DNA of 64,000 nt from Rutpela maculata (GCA_936432065.2 OW386289.2:12943077-13007076); one strand, 5' to 3'; positions 23,050 to 34,793 are shown, counted from the stretch's first letter. Numbers and translations: made by a program. The notes: generated from the sequence alone by a model not told the origin.

Positions 23050-24905
23050 CCTAGTTATCATGGTGCATTTTGCGGGGACATGTTGCTTTGAAAGACCAAT
23101 AACTCGTTCCTGGTTTTCAATTTTTGATGTAAGCTTACCATTGCTGATGATTTGAAGATTGCGGTGGATGATTCTTCTTCTTCTTATTCACAATTTCTTG
23201 TCAGATGTTTTGTGATCTATGAATGATTGCAGTTGACCTCTCTTTCCTGTATGGCAGGTCTGATAGCATTACCATGATAGAATCATTATGATACCATCAT
23301 CACCGCATCACCAACTGTTGCGATGAGAATATGATGCTGGAGTATTGCTTTGGGGGACATATTTTTTGGAGAATTCAGGTACTGATACGATGAGCTCTTT
23401 AGGGAATTCGTAACAAACGTTCTCGAAAGCATCAATGCGTCGTACGTCTGCCTACCTAACGGTCCATGTCTCAGAGACGTATAGAAAAACTTTAATGTTT
23501 GTTTTGTTGTAGTTTACATTTAAACCATACTCAGAGTTTATTGTACGAAGGTTATCCAACAGATGTATGAGCTTATCCTTGCTGGCTGCAACTAAGGTGG
23601 TATTGTTATAGAACCTCTCAGAGTTAAGTCGAAGAATAAATAAAAATTTCAACTTAGGAAAAATTTATTGGTTCTAAGGTGGAGCCTCGCGGCATAGCCT
23701 TTTCTGGTGTTTGAAATAATCTCCTCTCCTTCATCTATTGTCATTACAAACTGTTTTCTATTTTTTAGATATGATTTGAAAATATCATGTACGTTTCCTC
23801 TGTATTTCCAGTTTTTCTAATAGTATGACGTGGCCGACAAAGGCCTTTGGCAGGTCCATAAACAGAGAAACAACTTTTTCTTTAAAACTAACAGCATCCA
23901 GTACTTCACATATAGCGATATATACTGCTCTTGACCTTCCTTTAATATACGCACTCTGCATGTTTGTTATTATTTTATTTGTTTCTGTAAAATTCAATAT
24001 TCTGTTTAATAATGCATTTTTAAAGATTTTTGCTATTATTGATATAAGAGCTATGGGTCTCTAGTTCGAGATTTCTGTTTTTATATATTGGTTTAATTAT
24101 AGTTTTCTTTAATTCATCAGGGAATATTCCTTTTTAAAAGTACAAGTTAATTATATATGATAGTGGTTTTGAAAGTTCTTCAGCACAATGTTTAATAAGT
24201 TTTGTGGGTATTTCATCAGCTCCAATAGCAGCGATGTCTTTTAGGGCATGTATTATATTAAAAATCTCCGTAGGAGTTGTTCCATATAGGAAAATTGTAT
24301 GATAATTTTTATAGTTTTTGGAGCATTCATGTTGTTATTGTCGCATATATTAATGAAATAACTATTTATTTCATCCAAAATTTATTTTTTGCTTCTGTCC
24401 TCATCCCCTTCTAGGTTATCGATCTCAAATTTTTCATCCATCTCCTTACCAGTCATTTCTTTTACTAGGTCCCAGGTTGCTTTGATTTTATTGTTTGCAT
24501 TTAGAATGTAGTTTGAGTGTAATGTTTTCCTTGTTTCATTAATTAACTTCTTAAAATCTCTACAATAATATCTATAATATTCTTTTGTTACATTTCCCTT
24601 TAGCATTTAATCATAAAGTTGTCTTTTAATTTTGCTCTTTGTTCTTATTTCCTCATTTATCGAAGCTCCATTTTCTTGATTATGGCAGTTATGCATTTTT
24701 TTTGGGATATATATATATATCTTCCAGAGTCTCTTTTACTATATTTAAAAATATTGTCTAACAGTATTTGGGTCCTGTTTAATCATTAATTGGTGCCAAT
24801 CAACTGTCCCAATTTGCTTTTTTAATGTTTTTTTTTGTCATCGGTAATATGTCTGCTCATTAGTTTCGTCTTCTTATTTTTTTGAGTATAGTTCAGAGAC
24901 ATGAT
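23050..24905 (-). pseudogene. LINE2 part 3: RT and C-terminal region
   Basis: The minus-strand order from 24605 down is: pre-RT segment (EYYRYYCRDFKKLINETRK, 24606-24382); APGAD-like IAAIGADEIPTKLIKHC (about 24240-24185); QSAYIKGRSRAVYIAI and SLFMDLPKAF (23950-23830); MPRGSTLEPI (about 23690), a decayed VPQGSxLGP; YNNTTLVAASKDKLIHLLDN (about 23600), where the FADD motif is degenerate; and ETWTVR.ADVRRIDAFE (about 23470-23420). Multiple stops and frameshifts are present and the catalytic YADD/FADD aspartates are lost, so the enzyme is dead. Its endonuclease and ORF1 lie beyond two later insertions at 26275-26735 and 30930-32215. Confidence 0.75.
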
Positions 24906-26270
24906 AATTTGTATTATATATGTGTGGTATCTCTAAAGCTTTTGACAGTGTTCCTCACGATCTGCTACTTGAGAAATTAACGCGTTAAGTTATAAGAGGT
25001 TTGCTCCTATCTCTTTTCACATCCTATTTAACAAATAGGAAGCTATTTGTCAGTGTTAATAATGTTAACTCAGATTTAAGTGATGTTAAACACGGCGTGC
25101 CTCAAGGATCTGTACTGGGGCCTATCCTATTCATATTATTTATCAACGATATTTGTCAATTTCTTCAGCCTTATAATTGTGTTCCCTTCGCAGACGATAC
25201 AACATTGATTGCTTCAAATAAAGATTGTACATCTCTTAGTAATAACTTAGAGCAAATTGAGGAAATTGCTGACATGGTTTACTACAAATAAACTTAAATT
25301 AAACAGTAATAAATCACAGAAACTTGTTGTATCGTCTAATCACAGCATCACAAATGGAGAAAGCGTTAAGCTGTTAGGCGTTACAATAGATGATAAACTG
25401 AATTGGTGTGGTCATGTTGACGTTCTAGGCAAATCACTTTCAAGTATAATTTTTTTTATTACCCCAATTGAGGTTAGTATTGGGTGTTAACACACTACTT
25501 TCAACATATTTTGCATTATTTCATTCTCGCATTTCATATGCAGTAATCTTATGGGGAAATTCAAGTAATGCCATAAAAATATTTCGGCTCCAAAAAAAAA
25601 ACGGTTAGAACAATTGCTGGAATTAATAACAATAGCGAACACTGTCAGCCACTATTCTTAAAATTTGGCATAATGCATTTACCATCTTTATATATTTTTT
25701 TCTCTTATTGAAATACATAAAAACATTAGCAGTTTTGACACTCCTTCTGATATCCACAGTTACAGAACAAGATCTGCAGATTTACTAAGGACTCCTCGTT
25801 TTAGGCTAAAAAAAATCAGAAAACAATTCACTAAACCTTAATGTGTATAATAAACTACCACCTGAAGTTAAATTACTAAATTTAAACCCCTTTAAAAACG
25901 CTGTTAAAAGAATTATACTGAATCATTGTTTTTATTCAGTTGATGATTATTTAAGTCACTTTAATAAATATTAATTTATAAGTATCTATACATTAACGCA
26001 TTTTATATTAGGGTGGAACAGACTTACTCTTACAGACTTTTATTATTTTTTTTACTACTTATTACTTTTTTCTTACCTATTACTATATGATAATCAATGT
26101 ACTGTAAGATGCTTTCGTTTTATACAACGTACTGATTACAAAATCTGTGATATTTTACCCTCATTTCTTTTTTTGTTATTATTGTTTCTAGTCTAGTTGA
26201 CTTGCAAAAATGTACAAACGTGTATATAATGTGGTTAAATAAACGCTATCTATCTATCTAGAATCTGTCT
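24906..26270 (+). mobile_element. LINE3: truncated LINE inserted in LINE2
   Basis: It starts near 24925 with ISKAFDSVPHDLLLEKL, within the RT palm, so it is 5'-truncated. At 25001-25291 an open frame carries KHGVPQGSVLGPILFILFIN and PFADDTTLIAS; 25257-25490 continues with TTNKLKLNSNKS and KLLGVTIDDKLNW. Out-of-frame remnants follow, then AATAAA at 26240-26245 and a (CTAT)n tail ending near 26262. Orientation is opposite to the LINE2 pieces on both sides. Several frameshifts; inactive. Confidence 0.8.
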
Positions 26271-26274
26271 GTCT

Positions 26275-26735
26275 ATATTCCAAAGTGATCACTAAGACCA
26301 TTTTCGTCAATAATAGTTTCATATTCTAAAATATTTACAAAATCAATCGATTTTCTAGATATTCGTGTCGGTTTGTCTATAGTAGGTGTTAAGTTAAATG
26401 ATGTCATTAAATCAATGAAAGATTTTACATTTTTTTCAAGCTTGTAAATCTAGGTTAAAATCTCCAGACAGCTAAGGTATGATTTTGATTCTTAATTATT
26501 ACATAGAATAATATGTCCTCAAGATTATTTATAAACTCTTCCATGTTAGAAGGAACTGGGGGACGATATATGTTTAAAATAATAATTTTAGGATTTAAAA
26601 TCTCTAGAACATTGCATTATATTACTGATTCTATGTTTTTTGTTGTAGATATCCCAATTCTTTGAACTGCAAATTGCTGTGGACGAATATACAGCTACCT
26701 CAATGTATGAAATTTAACCGTGTAAAATATCTTAT
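26275..26735 (-). pseudogene. LINE2 part 2: endonuclease middle/end
   Basis: The minus-strand frames read FVHSNLQFKELGI, then ILNPKIIILNIYRPPVPSN, CGDFNLDL near 26460, and SDHFGI at about 26288. These are the ordered motifs of an APE-type LINE endonuclease (xGDFNxD and SDH catalytic motifs). Stops and frameshifts intervene. The domain starts at 31095-30945, on the other side of LINE1, and stops abruptly at LINE3. Confidence 0.75.
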
Positions 26736-26935
26736 AATAATAATAATAATAATAATATTTATTCACCACCAAAAGATCAGAATTATAATAAAATGTGACA
26801 TATGAAAATTATGTAGGTGAATAAACACAGAAAATCTACAAAGGAAGACCTGCACGTGGATTAAACTGCACATATAATACAAATTTGAATTACTTTTCAT
26901 TTTCTTTAGGGTTGAGCGGGATTGTTTTTTTTTTT

Positions 26936-28849
26936 TTATTTCTCAATCATGAAGTGTACTGATGATCGTGGAATTTCCAATATCCATTTTTTTAGCTTTC
27001 CTTTAAAGAGATTAAACGAGTTTATACTTTTTAGAGTCGTTGGGACTTCATTATATACCTTGGGAGCCAAGTAAATGTGACAGCGTTGTCCTATGGTTTT
27101 TATCATTTTGGGTACTGCAATTGATTTTTCTCTGTGACGTGTATCATGATTGTGAGTAATGATATCTTTTGTGTTTAGGTTTCTATATTGATATAAAATC
27201 AAGCTCTGAAAAAAACATTGCCTTATATCCATGATTTTAGATTCTTTATACAAATCATCACTCGGGTAAACGTAACTTCGGCTAAAAATAATTTTTAGAA
27301 TCCACTTCTGCATTGTTTCAAGGCTTTTTATATAGCAGTTTGTTATGCCTCCCCAAGCAATGATACCATAATATAAATGTGGCTGGACTAGAGCAAAATA
27401 TATGCTTTTTAGGTGATCTATGTCAAAGAATCTCTTAAAGTATTTAAATTTTGAAAGTAGTGATCTTAATTTTTTAACTAAAAAATCTACATGTTTATTC
27501 CACCTAAGGTGGCAATCAAGCATGACTCCGAGGTATTTTATTGATGTGACAGATGATATTTCAATATTGGTGTTTTTATAGTTAATGCTGATAGCCGAGA
27601 AGTCTGGAAGTTTATGAGCGTAACTAGTAAATGGTAAGTAGTGTGTTTTATTCATATTTATTGTTAGTAATTTACTACTGAAGAAGTCTATTATTACTGG
27701 AAAATCTTTCTGGATGTTTGATTTTATTACATTCCAGTTTTTTCCTCTGTAACACACAGCCGTGTCATCGGCAAAACTGATCACTTCCCCTGTAAGTGGA
27801 AGCTTAAACAAGTCGTTGACATACAATGTGAATATTACTGGGCCCAGTACGGTACCTTGCGAAACACCGCAAGATACTGGTTCCATTCCACTCACTGTAT
27901 TACCAACCTTTACACATTGTGCCCTATCGCTCAAATAGCTCTTCATTAGTTCGTAACTAGTTCCCCTGAAACCCATTCTCTCTAGGGTTTCTAACAAACT
28001 TGAATGACTGACAGTATCAAATGCTTTTGCCAGGTCAACAAAGATGCATATAACCGGTTCAGAAATATTGACTGAGCTATATATTTTTGCGGTTAAATTA
28101 GCTATTGCATCCTGTGTTGATCTGGCCTCCCTAAATCCATACTGTTTGCCAGACAGCAAGTTGAATTTGGTCAAAAAACTTGTTATTCTCTGTTTTAAGA
28201 TTTTCTCGAAGATTTTTGATATTGTTGACACAAGAGATATTGGTCTGTAATTTGACGCATCAGGTTTATCTCCGGATTTATGTAACGGTTTAATGACAGC
28301 TATCTTAAATGCTTTTGGAAATATACCAAATTCAATGGCTCTGTTTATGATGAAGACCATGGGCTGTACAAGGTAATCAATACATTCTCTCACCGTTTCT
28401 GCCTGAATATTGTCAATACCAGGTGCTTTTTTAATTTTAAGTTCCCATATTATTTTTCTAATTTCCTCATCAGATGTGAGTGTAAGATATATTGAATTTT
28501 CTATATTAGTTTTTGGAAAATTTGTATTGACCGGAGTTATTTTTTTTGTTAAAGTACTTCCAATGGTGCTAAAAAAATTGTTAAAAGAATTTGATATTTT
28601 CAAAGGATCTGAACTGACGTGGTCATTTATTTTTAAATTTTGTATTGAATCGGTGTTTTTATGGTTTTCAATACTTTTTATGCACTTCCACATATTTTTA
28701 GAGTCATTTTTATTTTTACTAATTTGTGTTTTATAATAGTTAGTTTTTGCTGATTTTATGAGTTCGGAGAGTGTATTTCTGTATCTTTTTAGTTCGTTTT
28801 GTATAATTATGTTTTCTGGATATCTTTTTGCTTTTTTTATAAAGTTCAT
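26936..28849 (-). CDS. LINE1 ORF2 reverse transcriptase part
   Basis: 637 codons. The motifs in order are: APGIDNI near residue 142; NYRPISLVSTISKIFEK near 200; FVDLAKAFDTVSH near 270; SCGVSQGTVLGPVIF near 326-340; SFADDTAVC near 358, with both palm aspartates intact; and KYLGVMLD with thumb-like sequence further on. This is a full-length RT of the CR1/Jockey type, which copies the element RNA at a nicked chromosomal site. The listed Met is not the true start: the protein should run on from the endonuclease frame, which overlaps it by 110 bp in another frame. No internal stop is present in this frame. Confidence 0.9.
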   Translation of the reverse strand: MNFIKKAKRYPENIIIQNELKRYRNTLSELIKSAKTNYYKTQISKNKNDSKNMWKCIKSIENHKNTDSIQNLKINDHVSSDPLKISNSFNNFFSTIGSTLTKKITPVNTNFPKTNIENSIYLTLTSDEEIRKIIWELKIKKAPGIDNIQAETVRECIDYLVQPMVFIINRAIEFGIFPKAFKIAVIKPLHKSGDKPDASNYRPISLVSTISKIFEKILKQRITSFLTKFNLLSGKQYGFREARSTQDAIANLTAKIYSSVNISEPVICIFVDLAKAFDTVSHSSLLETLERMGFRGTSYELMKSYLSDRAQCVKVGNTVSGMEPVSCGVSQGTVLGPVIFTLYVNDLFKLPLTGEVISFADDTAVCYRGKNWNVIKSNIQKDFPVIIDFFSSKLLTINMNKTHYLPFTSYAHKLPDFSAISINYKNTNIEISSVTSIKYLGVMLDCHLRWNKHVDFLVKKLRSLLSKFKYFKRFFDIDHLKSIYFALVQPHLYYGIIAWGGITNCYIKSLETMQKWILKIIFSRSYVYPSDDLYKESKIMDIRQCFFQSLILYQYRNLNTKDIITHNHDTRHREKSIAVPKMIKTIGQRCHIYLAPKVYNEVPTTLKSINSFNLFKGKLKKWILEIPRSSVHFMIEK

Positions 28850-29873
28850 CCTTTTTGTTTATTGAATTTACCAATCCTTTACTAATCCATGGGTTTCTTT
28901 TAATTTGATTTCTTTTAAGTGTAAATGTTTTGCTACTATTTTTTATATGCTCATTTAATTTTGTTATTAGCAAGTCGGTTGCGGCGTCTACACTTTCTAG
29001 AGAATATAAATCTGCCCATTGTTCATTGCTTAATTTTTCTCTCAATTTTTTATAATCAATGTATGTTTTTTGCCGATTTACATTAGGTATGCTATTTTTG
29101 GCTTCAAATGGAGGTACGTATTGCAATATTACAGGGTAATGATCAGTCAAAGGCATTTGCAATACTATGGGGATAAATAAATCTAGTGACAACTTGGATT
29201 TTAGGAAGATATGATCCAAGCATGAACTACTGCGTCCCTGAACTCTAGTAGGTTTATTAATTGTGGAAATAAAATTATGTTCAGACAGTATATTTAGATA
29301 TTCATGGCAATATAACTCCTCGCCGTCTAGAATATCTATATTGATATCGCCCACAATAATTTGCATATCATGGTTTTCCTGATTATTACGATTTAGGAAA
29401 TTATTTAGGAAGTGATTAAAATTGAAAGGGCATAATGACGGTAATCTGTATATAGCTATAACTTCAATATTTTGTTTATTAAATAAGATGTTTAATTTAA
29501 TTGACTTAATGTTGTCAATACTGACTATCTCATACCTATAATTTAAGTCATTTTTTATATAAATGACAACACCGTCACATTTATTTATGTCTCCTTCGTT
29601 GTATATAATATCGTATCCAGGTATATTTAGTATGTCTAAGTTATGTAGCCTCCATGATTCTGTAAGTACTATGCAATCAAATAAATAATTAAAATTATGC
29701 AAAAATACTTGTAATTGCTCAATATTTTGTGACAAACTTCTTATATTTGTATGGTAAAGAGTAAATTTCGAAGAGTTTGTTTTTTTATTCAATATATTAT
29801 TGCACCCACTTATGGTATCTATTGTTAGCGTACTAATATTCGCAGGTTTATAATCTCTAATGTAATTATTCAT
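28740..29873 (-). CDS. LINE1 ORF2 endonuclease part (APE type)
   Basis: 377 codons. Signatures of exonuclease-endonuclease-phosphatase fold: HTNIRSLSQNIEQL near residue 41; CIVLTESW (67-74) with the catalytic Glu; IIVGDINIDI (171-180); CLDHIFL near 218; LTDHYPV near 242. This domain nicks target DNA to prime reverse transcription. After DELYKK the frame is lost: the RT-compatible continuation is in the +1 frame, and the shift point is a run of seven A (28822-28840 region). The last ~37 residues listed are therefore out-of-frame readthrough. One base change accounts for the break. Confidence 0.88.
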   Translation of the reverse strand: MNNYIRDYKPANISTLTIDTISGCNNILNKKTNSSKFTLYHTNIRSLSQNIEQLQVFLHNFNYLFDCIVLTESWRLHNLDILNIPGYDIIYNEGDINKCDGVVIYIKNDLNYRYEIVSIDNIKSIKLNILFNKQNIEVIAIYRLPSLCPFNFNHFLNNFLNRNNQENHDMQIIVGDINIDILDGEELYCHEYLNILSEHNFISTINKPTRVQGRSSSCLDHIFLKSKLSLDLFIPIVLQMPLTDHYPVILQYVPPFEAKNSIPNVNRQKTYIDYKKLREKLSNEQWADLYSLESVDAATDLLITKLNEHIKNSSKTFTLKRNQIKRNPWISKGLVNSINKKDELYKKSKKISRKHNYTKRTKKIQKYTLRTHKISKN

Positions 29874-30119
29874 ACTTTATTATTATTATTTTTTTTTGTT
29901 ATGTGAGAATTTTATATTAATATTTTAAATTGATTTATAATTTCTACAATAGTTCTAATTATCATTAATGGCCCAACTAAATTTAAGTTTACTTACAAGT
30001 TTTAAAATATGAATTAGAATGCTTTTATAATTTTTCCCTGCATCTATTTTTTCTTTACTGCGTTTCACCCTGTAGATTTGCTGTTCTGTAAATAAACAGA
30101 TATCCATATATGTAGTAAG

Positions 30120-30920
30120 TTATTTTCGATTTCTAGTGGTAGGTCCTGCGTTAGATGTACGCGCAGTCTTCTTTATTGTGCCAGTTGGCCTCTTTATAAT
30201 TTCAGATTTTTCGCCTTCAGTTCTTTTGTCTTCTTTATTTTCCTCAACAATGTCTTTTCCTATTTCCTTTTCATCTGTAGGGTCTGTGGTTTCGGTAGTG
30301 TCAAGTTCGCTTATTCTACTTTGGGAGGTTGGTGACGAATAGCAGCCGTCAGTGTTGGTGCTCGTTAGGTCTTCTATAATCAGGGTATTTTCTCTTATTT
30401 TAGCCTCTTTGTTGTTCTCCTTAGCTACTTTTAAGTTCTGAACCAAACATCTCCTCACTTCTCTGTCTTCTTCAATTAAATCTTCACTAACGGAAATATT
30501 TGTACCTTTTAGTTTGTTACAATTCGATAATACCTCCTTTTTAGTGAAGAAATATAGAAATTCTACCAATACAGGTCTTGTTCTCCCAGCTTTCTTTCCC
30601 AGTCTAAATATGTTTGTTATATCTAGGGGTTTTATCTCTACTGCGAGTTTTCCCTTTACTATATTTATTATTTTAGCTACCAGATTACTTTCATTTTCTT
30701 CCTCGTCTTCATTTACGCCATAGAATATTAAGTTGTTTTTCCGTAATTTCCTTTCTGTGAATAATAATCGTCTTTTCAGATTTCTATTTTCGTCCTCAAG
30801 TGAAATTACTTTCTCTGTTATTTGTCGTAGTTCTTTTTCGAATGTGTTAGACAGTGTTTTTATGTCTGCATTACAGTTTTCGATTTTGGTTGTTAGGTTT
30901 TCGTTAACGCTGGTCTGCAT
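30120..30920 (-). CDS. LINE1 ORF1 protein
   Basis: 266 codons. The N-terminal half is heptad-like and rich in Glu, Lys and Leu (KIENCNADIKTLSNTFEKEL onwards, residues 12-60), a probable coiled coil. RKNNLIFYGVNEDEEE near residue 60 and ITNIFRLGKKAGRTRPVLVE near 100 follow, matching the RRM-like core of L1-ORF1-type proteins. The tail is Ser/Thr and acidic, ending basic. Such proteins bind element RNA as trimers. It lies 246 bp upstream of the endonuclease frame. It may be N-terminally incomplete because the element boundary coincides with its Met. Confidence 0.8.
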   Translation of the reverse strand: MQTSVNENLTTKIENCNADIKTLSNTFEKELRQITEKVISLEDENRNLKRRLLFTERKLRKNNLIFYGVNEDEEENESNLVAKIINIVKGKLAVEIKPLDITNIFRLGKKAGRTRPVLVEFLYFFTKKEVLSNCNKLKGTNISVSEDLIEEDREVRRCLVQNLKVAKENNKEAKIRENTLIIEDLTSTNTDGCYSSPTSQSRISELDTTETTDPTDEKEIGKDIVEENKEDKRTEGEKSEIIKRPTGTIKKTARTSNAGPTTRNRK

Positions 30921-30928
30921 TATTATAG

Positions 30929-32215
30929 TTCCTAAGTTTAAATAAATTCTTAATCCATGTTTCTGTTATAACAATTATATCGATATTGGAATTTAAGTTG
31001 TTTAAATATATAGCCAGCTGATCTATTTTATTTGTGATACTTTGTAGATTTTGGTAAAAGAGTCTGAAAGATTTATTATTTGTTTTCGCTTGCGTTTTTG
31101 TTTTATTTTTTTATTAAGCTAAAAGAAAATTTCTGTTTATTTCATTTTGCTGGTCTTTGTATTCCCACTGCTTTTTAAAATCAAATCTCCTAAACAAACC
31201 CCTTTAGGCCAGAACCCAGGATCATGTAGTTTATCTTCAAATTCAAATTTTCTAGCCAGCATAAAACACTACCTTGGATGATTTCCATTTTCCAGTTCAC
31301 TAACCGAAATATTTTCTTCTTCTGAACCTCCTAGTTTTTTCATTATATATTATTTTATGCCACTCTCTCCAACTTTATATAAGTATAACCACTCTTTGGG
31401 CTGTGCACCTCGAAACACTTGATTTACTTCCTGTCTCGCTTATCCAATTTGTTTTTTTCTCTGCTGCATATTTCCTCTGTCACATCTGTGGTTTTCTTGA
31501 TTTTGGTTGTAACTGTTTCTATTTTTTCTTTTTTGCAATCTGAAACCATCCTCATCCTGCCTATTTTCATCTCTTACTACTCTTAGTTCAGTCTCGTGAT
31601 CATTCATTATATTTAATTGAGCAGCCTCTAGTTCTCTATGATTATTAGTTTCTTTTTCAGGGAATTTTGCATTTGTTGTTATTACTTCTACTACTACTCA
31701 AAGTTCCCTCCCTGCTTCGTTTTGTATTTATTTGTACAGAAGACATCTTTTTAGTAGTTACTGAACTATAATATTCCTTGTTATGAATTTTTTCTTCTCT
31801 ATTAAACTTAAAGAAAAAGTTTGAGTCAGATTCTTTCTTTGTAAATGTCACTTTTTATTCAAGTAGTTTTTTGTTTTCCTCTAAGTATTTGTTACTTTCC
31901 AATAATTTATATTTATTTTTAGATTCTTCTTATAGCCTTTTGAGCGTTAATGTTTCTATTTTTAATTTCTCCATTTCAATTTTAGTACTTGCCTCATTCA
32001 ATTTTTCTTGATTACTCTCACCCAGAGAGAGGTTAGATTTACAACATTTAATTATTGTATCACTTCAATATTTTTATTTCTTTGTATACAAGATTTGTGA
32101 AATGCACCTCAACAGTTGATACAAACAATAGTAGCACATTTTTTATTTTTACAACAATTAAATACAGCATTTCTGACTATCAAAATCACACTGTTCATCA
32201 TCTGTAGCCATCTTT
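30929..32215 (-). pseudogene. LINE2 part 1: ORF1 and endonuclease start
   Basis: From about 32212 on the minus strand: MATDDEQCDFDSQKCC, then in shifting frames a cysteine/histidine series (CCKNKKC, INC, GAFHKSC) resembling the PHD-like finger found in ORF1 of some insect LINEs. A Lys/Glu-rich coiled-coil stretch follows (31985-31860), then the basic/Ser-rich frame at 31851-31657. At 31095-30945 the start of an endonuclease appears: FYQNLQSITNKIDQLAIYL, then IIVITETW. LINE1 interrupts the protein just after LRNY; the continuation (KIFYTVKFHTLR) is at 26735. Broken by many stops. Confidence 0.65.
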
Positions 32216-33250
32216 TAATTATTAAAAACTAAATCTAAAAGACATTTAAATTGTCACTAGGGAATACTTTTCTATTCTTAGATATCCCTAGGTAACCCGC
32301 AATTACAGTTTCATGATTGTGACAAATTAATTTCAACATATTGTTTTTTTTTAAATGGCTATTCAGATCGTCCATTTATTGTCCCAAGGTATCTGCTATG
32401 TAATAGGTGGTTGAGTTACAAAATGATGCAATTACATGAAAATAATAGTACTGATTTACAGGTACACGGATTTATTTGCCCAAATAACGGAAACCTACCT
32501 CTAAAAGCCGGTGTAGGGTTAAAAAGAAAAAAACACCTGTATTTGTTTCGCAAAAAGATAAGTATTTACTTAGATGTCGGGCAGGTGGTCTGGCCTTAAA
32601 TAAACGTACTTTACCTGTGCTTATACAAAACTGAAATGTAAGTGAACTCGAAGCCATTTAGGCATTTATCATTTCAGCTGCCTCTTTTGTAAGTTTATGT
32701 ATTTTCCTCGGTATAAATAAAAAACGAATATTTGGAAGATTTTGAATAAAGATTGAATTACAGATAAATGTAGGGATTTTAGTTAAATATTAACTTTTTA
32801 ACATTTAACGTGGATTGGGATTTGGTAATGTCTGCTGTTATAATTTTTAAAGTCGCATTTATTAGAAATGGTTTCTGCCTCATAAACAATTTAGGCACAA
32901 GCATTTGTGAGATTTTTAAGTAAAATTGGTAGTAAAAGGATAGTTAATGCTATAAGTTGTGCAAAAAAAAATGTATGTAATTATTTAGGTATTCAGTACA
33001 ACTAAACGATCACGGAGGGATTTTCTTTCTTAACGTTTAATTTTTTCTCCTCGTGTTTAAAAATTACTTTTTTGGAAAATTATGTAAAATGATTAATTTT
33101 TTGCAAATATGGAAATACACGTTTCAGAAATGTGTTATTTTGAATTTGCTTTTCGATGGGATGTTTTTGGACGAGATTACACCTATTTCGTTGCACAAAA
33201 AACAGCACTTTTTTTCACAAACGTAACCTATTTTTTTTACAATTAATATA
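32216..33250. other. non-genic AT-rich spacer
   Basis: No coding or repeat structure could be assigned. A pair of overlapping open frames near 32411-32657 on opposite strands has no recognisable motif. Confidence 0.45.
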
Positions 33251-34793
33251 CAGGGTGTTTCAGCTAAAAGTCCCCGGGTCATTATCTCGTAAAATAATAA
33301 AGATACTTAAAATTTGTAAATCGCGGATAAATGACACCAAAAAAGGTCTTAAACAAGCTAAAAACGTACTCTTCGCCAATTTACTGAGCTTTTTATATAT
33401 AATTGTTACACATTCTATAGGATACTCTTCGCAGTTTTCTTGTAAATAATGTTAGTTTTTGGCTCGGTTTTTGGACATCCTAAATTTTGTGATACCATCT
33501 TTGTTGTGAAAAAAATTATATAAAAAAAAATGAAAAAAAAATATCCAACCTGTGTGGGATTCGAACACGGGATCTTTGGACTTCTATGAAATATATATTA
33601 GTAAAATTCATAAACAAAAAAATATATTACGGAAATAATATTTCGCAAGATTTCCATTTTAGTAAAAGCGACAAAAATTAAGAGAATATATTTTTTTTAA
33701 ATTTGATAATTAATAACTTTTTTATTTACAGATCGATTTTCTTCAAAAACAATAGGGTTCTTCCTCTAGCTAACACTAACTTACTTTCTAAATTCCAATA
33801 CAATCGAACTTTTCTTTCTTAAGTTATCGTGCTTACAAGAAACGTGACGGACGAACAGACGGACATTTTGAAAGTTGTTCAGAATTCGTTCACTAACACA
33901 ATGATATGAAAATTTTTTCTCTACGAGCGATATTTACGATTTTAGAAATGTGCCGATCAAATACAATATACTCTTCGTTTTTGCCAGGTTTTTGCGAAGA
34001 GTATAATAACTGCAGTTAGAATTGTTCCTTCGCAGTACACAGAGATGGCGCTGCGGTGAGAAATTATTTTTCGACGGCTGGAACCTTGAAACACGATTTA
34101 TACGATTAATGAATAAATTGTGAATAATTTTGATTATGTCAAAAATCTTGTTAATACCAGCCGTTTTGGAGCTACATGAATTTTTTTCTCCATTTTTTTG
34201 TCTGTAAATTTTGAAAACTTCTGTAACTTTTCTGTTTATCATTTTAGAACACCAGTTATTTAGATCTTTTATCTTATTATATTCCATACTTCGTACATTA
34301 TTACATATTTTGAAAATTTTTATAATTTTCAGAATTTTTTAAATGCAACAAATATTTAAAACTTGAAATTAGTAAAAATTTTCAAAACATGTAATAATCT
34401 AAGAAGTATGGAATATAATAAGATAAAAGTTCTAAATAATTAGTGTTCTAAAATGATAAACAGAGAAGTTACAGAAGTTTTCAAAATTTACAGAGACAAA
34501 AAAATGAAGAAAAGAATTGATATAGCTCCAAAACGGCTGATATTTACAACATTTTTTACATAGTCAAAATTATTCACAATTTATTCGTTAATCGTATGAA
34601 TCATGTTTCAAGGTTCCAGCCATCGAAAAATAATTTCTCACCGCAGCGCCATCTCTGTGCACTGCGAAGGAACAATTCTGACTGCAGTTATTTAAGACTT
34701 TTTTTGGTGTCAATTATCCGCGATTTACAAATTTTAAGTATCTTTATTATTTTACGAGATAATGACCCGGGTACTTTTAGCTGAAACACCCTG
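33251..34793. mobile_element. 1.54-kb palindromic element, CAGGGTGTTTCAGC ends
   Basis: CAGGGTGTTTCAGCTAAAAG at 33251 and its inverse ending at 34793 are flanked by TA on both sides. Inverted pairing continues through CGGGTCATTATCTCGTAAAA. Inside, a second long inverted pair (about 34012-34330 with 34375-34690) meets at a short AT-rich loop; it includes CCTTCGCAGTACACAGAGAT and GGTTCCAGCC. A repeat S segment (33690-34000) lies in the left half. There is no transposase. Confidence 0.85.
33538..33585 (-). other. tRNA-like 3' half remnant (B box)
   Basis: The minus strand carries CGTGTTCGAATCCCACACAG, a near-perfect tRNA T-arm/B-box. No D-arm or A-box is found upstream, so this is probably a SINE or tRNA-pseudogene remnant rather than a tRNA gene. 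Confidence 0.45.

Larger units (their letters stand above)
26732..30928 (-). mobile_element. LINE1: 4.2-kb APE-type non-LTR retrotransposon
   Basis: On the minus strand it contains ORF1 (30920-30120), an endonuclease frame (29873-28740) and an RT frame (28849-26936). The 3' end is an (ATT)n run (ATA repeats on plus at 26733-26757). TATA-type sequence at both junctions is a possible short target duplication. The element begins within a few bases of the ORF1 ATG, so it is probably 5'-truncated. It splits the endonuclease gene of LINE2, so it is younger than LINE2. It is the best preserved element in the window, with one frameshift the only obvious defect in ORF2. Confidence 0.88.

Noticed and set aside
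33538..33585. Possible tRNA gene from GTTCGAATCCC.
   Set aside because: No A box, acceptor stem or anticodon arm can be found at the right distance.
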